Positions 1 through 6,553 of a DNA stretch of 11,236 nucleotides are shown piece by piece; positions within the stretch are counted from its first letter, which is position 1; each line of letters starts with the position of its first letter. The notes under the pieces are model-generated. The model saw only the letters and a list, made by a program, of their open reading frames with translations. It did not search any database and was not told the origin of the DNA. Both the position numbers and the translations under genes were made by a program. This stretch comes from DASRSS01 sp035656335. GTDB lineage: Bacteria; Actinomycetota; Actinomycetes; Mycobacteriales; Jatrophihabitantaceae. The stretch covers positions 1-11,236 of the forward strand of contig DASRSS010000132.1 in NCBI GenBank assembly GCA_035656335.1, given 5' to 3'.

Positions 1-141
1 CGGCGAGAAACCGTCCCCGTCGCTGCGAAGGACGCGACCACGGACCCAAGGCGAGACGGCGGCGACGACGAACGACGCCATCCGCCGTCGCCGCCGAAGA
101 GTGCAACATGAGCTCAAAGCGAGTCGACAGCGCAAGCAGGA
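1..141. other. Left flank of the IS element; possible gene edge, strand unresolved
   Basis: This is host DNA left of the insertion sequence, and no family is recognisable in it. Two readings are possible. On the minus strand an ATG at 81-79 opens a frame running off the left edge, beginning MASFVVAAVSPWVRGRV. Its GC by codon position (third highest, second lowest) looks most gene-like over the 27 codons I could count. On the plus strand a frame from base 2 is open through the flank and rich in arginine and lysine. Arms at 57-67 and 86-96 are perfect inverted repeats (11 bp, 18-nt loop), a hairpin that could be a terminator or chance in GC-rich repeats. The right arm lies inside a 17-bp sequence that recurs at 2663-2679. 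Confidence that a real gene is here is low. Confidence 0.3.
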
Positions 142-144
142 TGT

Positions 145-192
145 CAACGGCCAAGTCCTGGTCCCCGCTGGTGGCCAGATAAAAGTCCCCAC
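145..192 (-). repeat. IS21 multiple terminal repeats, istB-side end (two 24-bp units)
   Basis: Two adjacent 24-bp units, read outward on the minus strand. L1 (192-169) begins GTGGGGAC and ends TGGCCACCA. L2 (168-145) begins GCGGGGAC and keeps TGGCC but ends GTTG. They match in inverted orientation the three units at the other end of the element. In IS21-type elements such units are binding sites for the IstA transposase. The inner unit stops 13 bp short of the istB stop codon. Confidence 0.88.
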
Positions 193-205
193 TCCTCGTG
201 GGGGA

Positions 206-982
206 TCACTTCTTCTTCGGGCCGCTGCCTCCTCTCGTGCGGGCTTGTCTCATGCGGTAGCTGTCGCCGTTGGTGACGACGGTGTGGCAGTGGTGCAGCA
301 GCCGGTCGAGCAGGCTGACGGCGGTGGTGTGCTCGGGCAGGAACTTGCCCCAGGACTCGAAGGGCCAGTGCGAGCCGATGCCGAGGCTGCGGCGTTCGTA
401 GGCGGCCGCGACGAACCGGAACAGCAGCTGGGTGCCGGTGTCGTCCAGGGGCGCGAAGCCAAGTTCGTCGATCAGCACGACATCGTTGCGCAGCAGGTTC
501 TCGATGGTGCGGCCGACGCTGTTGTCGGCCAGGGCCCGGTAGAGGGTTTCGACGAGCTCGGCGGCGGTGAAGTACCGGACCCGGTGCCCGGCCTCGACCG
601 CGGCGACTCCGAGCCCGACCAGCGTGTGCGACTTGCCGGTGCCGGCGGGGCCGATCAGGCAGACGTTCTCTTTCGCCCTGATCCACTCGAGGCTGGCGAG
701 GTAGTCGAAGGTGGCCGGCGGGATCGAGGACGCGGCGACGTCGAAGTCCTCGAGCCGCTTCATGACGGGAAACGCGGCGGTCCGCATGCGGGTGCGGGCG
801 TTGCTCTCGTCCCGGGCGGTGATCTCGGCTTCGACCAGGGTGCGGAGGAACTCCTCCGGTGACCAGCGTTGCGTCTTGGCCGTGACGAGCAGCTCCGGCG
901 CGAGCCGGCGCATGGCGGCCATCTTCAACCGGCGCAGCCCCTCGTTGAGGTCCGTCGCGAGCGGTGGCGGCGCGGTGCTCAT
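206..982 (-). CDS. istB: IstB-type AAA+ ATPase, IS21 transposition helper
   Basis: ATP-dependent helper that loads on target DNA and stimulates the IstA transposase. The 258 residues match the usual 240-260 of the family. After an alpha-helical N-terminal domain (about 1-100) the AAA+ core shows Walker A GPAGTGKS at 111-118 and Walker B VVLIDE at 168-173 with E173 as catalytic glutamate. The following IstB-typical block is WPFESWGKF at 206-214. The residues before it, GSH at 203-205, stand where most relatives have TSN at the sensor position. The ATG at 982-980 overlaps the istA stop as ATGA and has GAGGG just upstream, so translation is probably coupled. The C-terminus ends in a lysine run. 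There is no truncation or frameshift. DnaC-like loaders share the fold, but the pairing with istA and the terminal repeats settle the call. Confidence 0.97.
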   Translation of the reverse strand: MSTAPPPLATDLNEGLRRLKMAAMRRLAPELLVTAKTQRWSPEEFLRTLVEAEITARDESNARTRMRTAAFPVMKRLEDFDVAASSIPPATFDYLASLEWIRAKENVCLIGPAGTGKSHTLVGLGVAAVEAGHRVRYFTAAELVETLYRALADNSVGRTIENLLRNDVVLIDELGFAPLDDTGTQLLFRFVAAAYERRSLGIGSHWPFESWGKFLPEHTTAVSLLDRLLHHCHTVVTNGDSYRMRQARTRGGSGPKKK

Positions 983-2493
983 GAGCCCTCACCGCCGATC
1001 GCGTAGTCGCTGAGCGGTCGCGTGGGAACCGTGGGGAGGGTGAGCAGGAGCGCTTCGCCGGGCGGCCGCGGGACCGGCGCGGCGCCGCCCGCGGCCAGGA
1101 TGGAGCGCACGTCGTCGGCCCGCCACCGCTTGAACCTCACCGCCCGCTGCAACGCGGCGAGCAGCGCGTCGTCGCCGTGCGCGTCGAGCAGCACCAGGAT
1201 GTGCTCCAGTTCGGTCGGCAGCTTGACGACACCGGCCGCGGCAGCACCGAGCACGAACTGCTCGGCGACCTCACCCAAGGCGAGGAACCGTTTCTCCGTC
1301 GCGGTTTTCGCTCGCGGCGCCCGGGTGGGCTTGTCTGGTCGGGGGCCGCCGTAGTGCTCGTCGAGGATGCTGACCTCGCCCGGCGCGACAACGGGATGAT
1401 CGGCCACGACCTCGCCGGAGAGCCGCTCGAACACGTGCACCCGGTCGGCATCGTCGACGCGGACGACGATGACCTGGACCGTGTCGCCGATGAGCCGGTT
1501 CGGGACGGAGTAGCGGGCCGAGCCGAACCGCACGCAGGACAGCTTGTCGACCTTCCTGCTGGCCGGGCGCAGCCCGATGCCGTCCGGCCGTAGCGAGGGC
1601 AGCTCGCCGAGCAGCTGCCGTTCCTCGCCCAGACGCAGGGCCGGGACGGCGCAGATCTCGGAGTGCACGACGTTGTTGACCTCCTCGCACCAGCCGGCCG
1701 CGTCGCCGTTCGCTTCCGGAACGTCCGCGGTGGACACGCCGGTCGGGATCATCAGGTCCCGCTTCGCATAGCCGACGAGGTTCTCCACGATCCCTTTCGA
1801 CTCCGGGTCGTTCGCGTGACAGAAGTCCGGGCGGAACCGGTAGTGCGTCGCGAAGCGGACGTAGTCCGGCGTCGGCACCACGACGTTCGCGACCACGCCG
1901 CCCTTCAAGCAGCCCATCCGGTCGGCCAGCACGATCTTCGGCACCCCGCCGAGCGCCTCGAAGCACTCCGCGAGCAGGCCCAGCGTGGTCGCCGCGGTCT
2001 CGTCGGTCGCGAACCGGACGAACCGCCACCGCGACCACGCCAGCACGGCGCAGAACACGTGCAGCCCGTCCTGCACGCCCCAGTCGATGACCAGCGTGTC
2101 CCCAGGCGTCCAGACCGCCGGGCGACGACCGCGGTGATTCCCCCGACGCCACAAAGCCTTCTGCTCCGCGACCAGGCGGCGGAAGTTGCGTGCTGACCCT
2201 TCGTAGCCCTCCGTGCGAGCCGCCGGCAGCAGCCGCTTCGCGCTGATCCGACCGCTGGTGTCCTTGACCTTCTTCGCGACCAGAGCCTCGACGCCGTCGT
2301 AGTTGTGGCCACGCTCCTTCCGCCCCGCCGACGACGCTCTCATCGCTGCCTGCGGGCAGTCGAGCAGCTCATGCCGGATCAGGATCCGCTTCACCGTCTT
2401 ATGGGTCGTGCCGCACATCGCGGCCGCTCCACGCATCGTGCCCACCTCACGGTAGGCAGCCACTACATCCATCTCTTCCCTCGCGTTCTTCAA
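979..2493 (-). CDS. istA: IstA transposase of IS21 family (DDE/rve integrase fold)
   Basis: Catalyses cut and strand transfer at the terminal repeats of this element. The 504 residues are normal for IstA. An N-terminal helix-turn-helix region (about 9-40, with the core AAAMCGTTHKTVKRIL) binds DNA. The RNase H-like core follows from about 128. Candidate catalytic residues are D137 in VIDWG, D191 in LADRMG and E237 in KGIVEN. The last fits the KGKVE context of the family better than the nearby E231. A C-terminal beta domain with the SVPNRLIGDTV segment follows. I chose the TTG at 2493-2491 because AGGGG lies seven bases upstream. An ATG seven codons later (2472-2470), also preceded by AGGG, is a real alternative. 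The stop overlaps the istB ATG. The frame is intact, so the protein is likely functional. Confidence 0.97.
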   Translation of the reverse strand: MKNAREEMDVVAAYREVGTMRGAAAMCGTTHKTVKRILIRHELLDCPQAAMRASSAGRKERGHNYDGVEALVAKKVKDTSGRISAKRLLPAARTEGYEGSARNFRRLVAEQKALWRRGNHRGRRPAVWTPGDTLVIDWGVQDGLHVFCAVLAWSRWRFVRFATDETAATTLGLLAECFEALGGVPKIVLADRMGCLKGGVVANVVVPTPDYVRFATHYRFRPDFCHANDPESKGIVENLVGYAKRDLMIPTGVSTADVPEANGDAAGWCEEVNNVVHSEICAVPALRLGEERQLLGELPSLRPDGIGLRPASRKVDKLSCVRFGSARYSVPNRLIGDTVQVIVVRVDDADRVHVFERLSGEVVADHPVVAPGEVSILDEHYGGPRPDKPTRAPRAKTATEKRFLALGEVAEQFVLGAAAAGVVKLPTELEHILVLLDAHGDDALLAALQRAVRFKRWRADDVRSILAAGGAAPVPRPPGEALLLTLPTVPTRPLSDYAIGGEGS

Positions 2494-2580
2494 TTGAGAT
2501 CCCCTGCGCGGTGTGGTGTTTCGGTTGGCACCAGCACCGTCACCGCGCAGGGCCCTCAGCCCAGGCAGGACACGCGAGGA

Positions 2581-2652
2581 GCGGGGACTTTCAACTGGCC
2601 ACCAGTGGGGACCGCCAATCGGCCACCAGTGGGGACTTTTTCATGGCCACGG
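2581..2652 (+). repeat. IS21 multiple terminal repeats, istA-side end (three 24-bp units)
   Basis: Three perfectly contiguous 24-bp units at 2581-2604, 2605-2628 and 2629-2652. Each starts GYGGGGAC, has a variable seven-base centre, and ends GGCCAC followed by CA or GG. The first and third share ACTTT after GGGG, while the middle one differs (ACCGC). They mirror the two units at 145-192 and lie upstream of istA, where transposase binding could also affect istA transcription. Between 2494 and 2580 I see nothing further except the AGGGG that serves istA. Confidence 0.9.
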
Positions 2653-2655
2653 ACA

Positions 2656-2760
2656 CAGGCTGTCCGCCGTCGCCGCCGAGCAACGCAATGACAGCGGAAG
2701 GTGAGCGGGCGGAACCGCCCGAAGGGCCGGATGGGCAGCTGTAGGACTCCAGATGCCAGC
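2656..2760. other. Right flank of the IS element, with short GC hairpin
   Basis: Host DNA between the IS end and the operator of the oxyanion transporter. It starts with the possible target duplication CAGG and then a 17-bp sequence (2663-2679) identical to 81-97 on the other side of the element. A compact hairpin, CGGGCG / GAAC / CGCCCG, lies at 2706-2721 and could terminate transcription arriving from the left. If the IS and one CAGG are removed, the plus-strand frame from the left flank runs on to a TGA at 2689-2691, just before this hairpin. That is suggestive but unproven. Confidence 0.35.
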
Positions 2761-2777
2761 TAGTCACATTGTGACTA
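2761..2777. promoter_or_regulatory. Perfect palindrome, candidate operator of the oxyanion transporter operon
   Basis: TAGTCACA-T-TGTGACTA: two 8-bp arms around one central base, 21 bp before the ATG of the binding-protein gene. The outer CCAG (2756-2759) and CTGG (2778-2781) extend the symmetry with a one-base bulge. It covers roughly where a -35 box would sit relative to the -10-like box at 2787-2792, so a bound regulator would block transcription. A metal- or oxyanion-sensing repressor is the natural guess. No regulator gene is visible in the window. Confidence 0.7.
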
Positions 2778-2786
2778 CTGGACTGC

Positions 2787-2792
2787 TAGCGT
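2787..2792 (+). promoter_or_regulatory. -10-like box (TAGCGT), probable leaderless start of the binding-protein gene
   Basis: TAGCGT fits the actinobacterial TANNNT -10 pattern. It is separated by six bases (CGGATC) from the ATG at 2799, and no Shine-Dalgarno sequence lies between, so transcription probably begins at or next to the A of the start codon. No convincing -35 box is present. The palindrome at 2761-2777 occupies that area. Confidence 0.5.
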
Positions 2793-2798
2793 CGGATC

Positions 2799-3671
2799 AT
2801 GCGCCGTACGCGATTGCTCCTCGCCGTAGGCTCTTGCGCCGTTCTCACGGCAACCGCGTGCGGGTCGTCCGCGGGCGGCGGCGAGGGCGGCGGCCAGGTC
2901 GACGTCCTGTACGCCGGCTCGCTGGTCTCGCTGATGCAGAACCAGCTCGGTCCGGCGGTGAAGGACGCCACGGGGCACAGCGTCACCGGGTTCTCCGGCG
3001 GGTCCACGGCGCTCGCGACGCAGATCAAGGGCAAGGTCCACGCGGCCGACGTGTTCATCAGCGCCAGCCCGGACGTGAACGCGTCGCTGCAGGGCTCGGC
3101 CAACGGCAACTGGGAGTCCTGGTACGCCACGTTCGCCACGTCCGAACTCGTGCTCGGCTACAACCCGAAGAGCAAGTTCGCAGCAGAGTTGAAGTCCAAG
3201 CCGTGGTACCAGGTCGTCACGGAACGCGGCTTCCGCCTCGGCAGCACCGACCCGGCCACCGACCCAAAGGGCACGCTCGCGCAGCAGGCATTGACCGACA
3301 CGGCCGCGCGGCAGCACGACGCGGCGCTGACGAGGCTGGCTGGCAACAAGTCCACGGTGTATCCGGAGGAGACGCTGGTCGGACGGCTCCAGTCCGGGCA
3401 ACTGGACGCCGGCTTCTTCTATACAAGCGAGGCGTCGGCGGCCAAGATCCCGACCGTCCCGCTGACCGGTGAGGACCTCAAGGCGACCTACACCGTCACG
3501 ATCCTCAACCGCGCGCCGCACGACGAGGCGGCCCAGGACTTTGTCGCGTACCTGCTCGGCGCGAAAGGCCGAAAGCTGCTCGAGCGGGACGGCTTCACGC
3601 TGGTCAACCCGCCGCAAGTGACCGGAAGCGGCGTGCCGAAATCGCTGCGCGCCGTGCTGCCGGGCGCGTGA
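2799..3671 (+). CDS. Molybdate/tungstate-type ABC transporter substrate-binding lipoprotein (WtpA/ModA-like)
   Basis: Extracytoplasmic binding protein that captures a tetrahedral oxyanion, probably molybdate or tungstate, and delivers it to the permease encoded next. It has 290 residues. The N-terminal signal (RRTR, then a hydrophobic stretch) ends in a lipobox-like ATAC with C21 as the lipidated cysteine, followed by a Gly/Ser-rich linker to about 33. The mature domain opens with VDVLYAGSL (34-42), the AGSL signature of WtpA/ModA proteins, then SGGSTAL (66-72) and ADVFISAS (83-90). STDPATDPKG (149-158) recalls the DP..DP.G segment of WtpA-type proteins, which suggests tungstate/molybdate binding of that kind rather than classical ModA. 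The ATG is likely leaderless. The stop overlaps the GTG of the next gene (GTGA). Sulfate or another anion is a less likely ligand. Family is certain; the exact ion is inferred. Confidence 0.93.
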   Translation: MRRTRLLLAVGSCAVLTATACGSSAGGGEGGGQVDVLYAGSLVSLMQNQLGPAVKDATGHSVTGFSGGSTALATQIKGKVHAADVFISASPDVNASLQGSANGNWESWYATFATSELVLGYNPKSKFAAELKSKPWYQVVTERGFRLGSTDPATDPKGTLAQQALTDTAARQHDAALTRLAGNKSTVYPEETLVGRLQSGQLDAGFFYTSEASAAKIPTVPLTGEDLKATYTVTILNRAPHDEAAQDFVAYLLGAKGRKLLERDGFTLVNPPQVTGSGVPKSLRAVLPGA

Positions 3672-5491
3672 CGTACCGGGCCACGCGCAGCCCGCTCACC
3701 TGGCTGGGGGCGCTGCTCGCGCTGTACCTGCTGGTGCCGCTGGTCGCCTTCGTGGTCCGCTTCGCCGGCTCGAACGATCGCGGCTTCGGCACGCCTGGAC
3801 TGTGGCCCGCGCTGACCACGTCCGCCGAGAGCGCGACGATCTCGACGGCGCTCGTCACGGTCTTCGGCATCCCGCTAGCCAGCTGGCTGGCGCGATCGCG
3901 CGGACCGGTGGCCGCACTCGTCGGCGTGCTGGTGCAACTCCCCCTCGCGCTGCCGCCGCTGATGAGCGGCATCGCCCTGATCTACCTGGTCGGTCCGTAC
4001 AGCAGGCTCGGCCGGTTCTTCGACGGCCACTTGACCGATTCGCTCGTCGGCATCGTGATCGCGCAGACGTTCGTCGCCTCACCGTTCCTGATCATCGCTG
4101 CGCGGTCCGCGCTCGCCGCCGTCGACCCGGCGCTGGACGATCTCGCGGCGACACTCGGGCACCGGCCGCTCGCGCGGTTCTGGCGGGTGAACCTGCGCAT
4201 CGCGGCGCCAGGGATCCGCGCGGGCATGCTGCTGACCTGGCTGCGCGCGCTCGGGGAGTACGGCGCGACGGTGCTGCTCGCCTACCACCCCTACTCGCTG
4301 CCGGTGCTCACGTACGTAGACTTCACCAGCACCGGCATCCCCAGCACGCAGGCGCCCACCGCGCTCGCGCTCGGCATCGCGGCGGTCGGCATCCTGCTCG
4401 CCCAGCTGCGCCGTCCGAACCGGATGCGCACGCGCGCCACGCTTCCCACCCCGGCACCGCCACCGGCCGCGACCGCGACCCCGGTCGCCTTCGACCTGGA
4501 CGTGGCCGTCGGCAGCTTCCGGCTACGCCTCGCGCACCGTGCTGCAAGCCATCGCATCGCCATCCTCGGCCCGTCCGGTGCCGGCAAGTCGGTCACGCTG
4601 CGGGCGCTCGCCGGCCTGCTAGGTCCGAACGCCGGCGAGGTCGGCTTCGGGTCCGACACCGTCACCGGCGTGCCGGTCGAGGCTCGCCGCGTCGGCTACG
4701 TCCCGCAGCACCACGGCCTGTTCCCCGGCTGGACGGTGTGGCAGCAGCTGCAGTTTGCCACCGAGTCCGATCCGCGGCTGGCCGCGTGGTGGCTGCACAC
4801 GCTCCAGCTGGACGGCCTCGCCGACCGGCTGCCCGACGAGCTGTCCGGCGGGCAACGGCAGCGGGTCAGCCTGGCCCAGGCGCTCAGCCACGCGCCCCGC
4901 CTGCTGCTGCTCGACGAACCGTTCTCGGCACTGGACGCGCCGGTGCGCGACGAGCTGCGCCGCGAGCTGCGCCGGCTGCAGCACGAGACCGGCTTGTCGA
5001 CGGTGCTCGTGACGCACGACCCGGAGGAGGCCGCGCTGCTGGCCGACGAGATCCTCGTGATCGACGGCGGGCGGCTGCTGCAGGCCGGCACCCGCGCCGA
5101 GGTCTACAGCCGGCCCGCGTCGCCGCAGGTCGCGCGGCTGCTCGGCATCCAGAACCTCGACCGCGCGACGGTCACCGCGGCCGGCGTGATCACCGCCGGC
5201 AGCGCGCGGATCGCGGCCGACGCCGGTGCCAGTCCGGCCGGCACGGACGTGCTCTGGTCGATCCGTCCGGAGCATGTCGCGGTCGCGGCGGACGGCGACC
5301 ACCCGGCGACCGTGCTCGACGTCGCCGACGTGGGTACCGCGGTCACGCTCACGGTCGCGCTCGACGGCGGCCCGGTGCTGCGTGCGCGCGCGCTCGAACC
5401 GGTCACGGTGCAGTCCGGACAGACCTGCCGCGTCACGCTGCCCGCCGCCGCGATCACGGTGTGGCCCGGCGGCGCGGAACCGCCGGGCTAG
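3668..5491 (+). CDS. Fused oxyanion ABC transporter: permease, ATPase and TOBE domain in one chain
   Basis: Membrane and energising component of the same importer. The 607 residues are the sum of a ModB-like permease and a ModC-like ATPase. The permease half (about 10-250) has roughly six hydrophobic segments and the EAA-type cytoplasmic loop near 153-182 (ALDDLAATLGHRPLARFWRV). A Pro/Ala-rich linker (about 250-272) leads to the ATPase. Its motifs are all present: Walker A GPSGAGKS 301-308, Q-loop Q347, signature LSGGQRQ 392-398, Walker B LLLLDE 412-417, D-loop SALD and switch histidine H450. A TOBE-like beta domain (about 530-598) includes SIRPEHV. A homodimer would provide two permease and two ATPase domains. 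The GTG start overlaps the upstream stop, indicating coupled translation. The fusion could look like a frameshift artefact, but the linker is clean and in frame. The ligand is inferred from the neighbouring binding protein. Confidence 0.95.
   Translation: MTYRATRSPLTWLGALLALYLLVPLVAFVVRFAGSNDRGFGTPGLWPALTTSAESATISTALVTVFGIPLASWLARSRGPVAALVGVLVQLPLALPPLMSGIALIYLVGPYSRLGRFFDGHLTDSLVGIVIAQTFVASPFLIIAARSALAAVDPALDDLAATLGHRPLARFWRVNLRIAAPGIRAGMLLTWLRALGEYGATVLLAYHPYSLPVLTYVDFTSTGIPSTQAPTALALGIAAVGILLAQLRRPNRMRTRATLPTPAPPPAATATPVAFDLDVAVGSFRLRLAHRAASHRIAILGPSGAGKSVTLRALAGLLGPNAGEVGFGSDTVTGVPVEARRVGYVPQHHGLFPGWTVWQQLQFATESDPRLAAWWLHTLQLDGLADRLPDELSGGQRQRVSLAQALSHAPRLLLLDEPFSALDAPVRDELRRELRRLQHETGLSTVLVTHDPEEAALLADEILVIDGGRLLQAGTRAEVYSRPASPQVARLLGIQNLDRATVTAAGVITAGSARIAADAGASPAGTDVLWSIRPEHVAVAADGDHPATVLDVADVGTAVTLTVALDGGPVLRARALEPVTVQSGQTCRVTLPAAAITVWPGGAEPPG
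5464..5488. terminator. GC-rich hairpin between convergent genes, candidate bidirectional terminator
   Basis: Perfect 9-bp stem GCCCGGCGG / CCGCCGGGC with a seven-base loop. It ends directly before the TAG of the fused transporter gene and 10 bp from the stop of the convergent exporter gene. There is no T-run on either strand, as is common for actinobacterial hairpins. Part of the stem is coding, so function is inferred from position and symmetry. Confidence 0.55.
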
Positions 5492-5498
5492 CGGCGCA

Positions 5499-6494
5499 TC
5501 AGCCGTCCCGGCACTCGGCCGCGGCGGCCAGCTCGTCCGCCTCGCCGTCCACGGCCGGAGGGACGTCCGCCCGGCGCGTCAGCAGCGCCGCCACCGAAGC
5601 GACGATGATCAACGCGCCGATTCCCTCGCGCACGGAAAGGGATTCGTTCACGAACAGCGCGCCGAGGATCACCGCGACGACCGGGTTCACGTAGGCGTAG
5701 CTGGACACCGTCACGACGGGCAGGTGTCCAAGCGCGTAGCCGTACGCCGTGAACGCGAGGATCGACCCGGGCACGATCAGCCACACCCACGCGAACCACG
5801 ACGTGCCGGTGATTGCGCCCACGTCCAGGTCGCTGAACTCGCCGCGACAGGCGGCCACGATCAGCAGCACCACACCGCCGACGAGCATCTCCATCGCCGC
5901 CCCGAGCAGCGCGCGCCGCGGCAGCAGCAGCCGGTGGCCGAGCACCGACCCGAAACCCCACGAGGCTGCGGCCACCAGCACGATCAGGACCGGCCCGGTC
6001 GGGACGTTGCCGCCTCCGCCGATCGCGAGCACGGCGACACCGCCCAGCCCGCAGAGCAGCCCCGCGGTTCGGCGCATGCCAGGGGCGTTGCGCTCGGCGA
6101 GCGCGTCGAAGAGGGTCATCCAGAGCGGCACGGTCGCGACCAGAACCGCGGCGATGCCCGACGGCAATCGCTTCTCGGCCAGGGTGACGCCGCCGTTGCC
6201 CATGACCAGTAGCAGCACGCCGATCACGCCGCAGCCGAACCACTGCCAGCGGCCCGGACGGTCCTCGCGGCGCAGCTGGGCTCCCCCGGTCCGCAGCGCG
6301 ATCGGGTAGAGCAGCAGGCCGGCTGCGAGGTAGCGGCTGCCCGCCAGCGTGGCCGGCGGGATGTGTTCGTCGCCCACGCGGATCGCGAGGTACGTCGAGC
6401 CCCAGACCACCCAGACCACGATCAACGACGACCAGGCGATCACCGACTCGTTCGCGCCGCGGAGCAGGTTCTTGCCGGTCGAGGGTGCTGTCAC
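5499..6494 (-). CDS. EamA/DMT-family exporter, YedA-like
   Basis: Ten-helix drug/metabolite transporter of the inner membrane, probably exporting a small organic compound. The 331 residues contain two EamA repeats. Repeat one begins with VVWGSTYLAIR (about 29-39) and includes PSGIAAVLVATVPLW. Repeat two includes AASWGFGSVLG and SYAYVNPVVAV (from 265). These segments agree closely with my recollection of E. coli YedA. The C-terminal 35 residues are acidic and soluble. The frame stays open far upstream over the neighbouring gene, so I chose the GTG at 6494-6492, the nearest start before the first helix. No ideal Shine-Dalgarno is present, only an AGGA about 14 bases upstream, and a GTG at codon 18 is possible. 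It is last in the four-gene minus-strand cluster, 59 bp after the PhzF-like gene. The substrate is unknown. Confidence 0.92.
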   Translation of the reverse strand: MTAPSTGKNLLRGANESVIAWSSLIVVWVVWGSTYLAIRVGDEHIPPATLAGSRYLAAGLLLYPIALRTGGAQLRREDRPGRWQWFGCGVIGVLLLVMGNGGVTLAEKRLPSGIAAVLVATVPLWMTLFDALAERNAPGMRRTAGLLCGLGGVAVLAIGGGGNVPTGPVLIVLVAAASWGFGSVLGHRLLLPRRALLGAAMEMLVGGVVLLIVAACRGEFSDLDVGAITGTSWFAWVWLIVPGSILAFTAYGYALGHLPVVTVSSYAYVNPVVAVILGALFVNESLSVREGIGALIIVASVAALLTRRADVPPAVDGEADELAAAAECRDG

Positions 6495-6553
6495 CTCTTC
6501 ATGATCCGTCCTGGGGCCATCGCTTTCCCGGGCCGATTGCCGGCAAGCGGCCG

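Larger units (their letters stand above)
142..2655 (-). mobile_element. IS21-family insertion sequence, apparently complete (about 2.5 kb)
   Basis: A complete two-gene IS21-family element whose genes read on the minus strand: istA (transposase) followed by istB (AAA+ helper), overlapping by ATGA. The left end starts TGTC at 142 and the right end finishes GACA at 2655, which matches the TG...CA termini known for this family. Just inside each end are 24-bp repeats in inverted orientation (145-192 and 2581-2652), the multiple terminal repeats characteristic of IS21. The tetranucleotide CAGG lies at 137-140 and 2656-2659. This would be a 4-bp target duplication if the left boundary is 141, or a 5-bp one with a last-base mismatch if it is 142. 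Both genes are intact, so the copy may be active. Family and structure are well supported; the exact boundary is uncertain by a base or two. Confidence 0.93.

Noticed and set aside
101..862. Long plus-strand open frame through the left IS end and across istB
   Set aside because: It is antisense to istB, whose domains are unmistakable. The translation is low-complexity Gly/Ala/Val/Arg with no family, as expected from a shadow frame in GC-rich DNA.
2651..2665. Inverted repeat GGACA-CAGGC-TGTCC across the right IS boundary
   Set aside because: Only 5 bp arms. It overlaps the IS terminus and the flank, so a second IS end or a special target structure cannot be claimed.
3802..5694. 630-codon plus-strand frame overlapping the fused transporter
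   Set aside because: It is an Arg/Ala/Pro-rich shadow of the transporter in another frame, without motifs.
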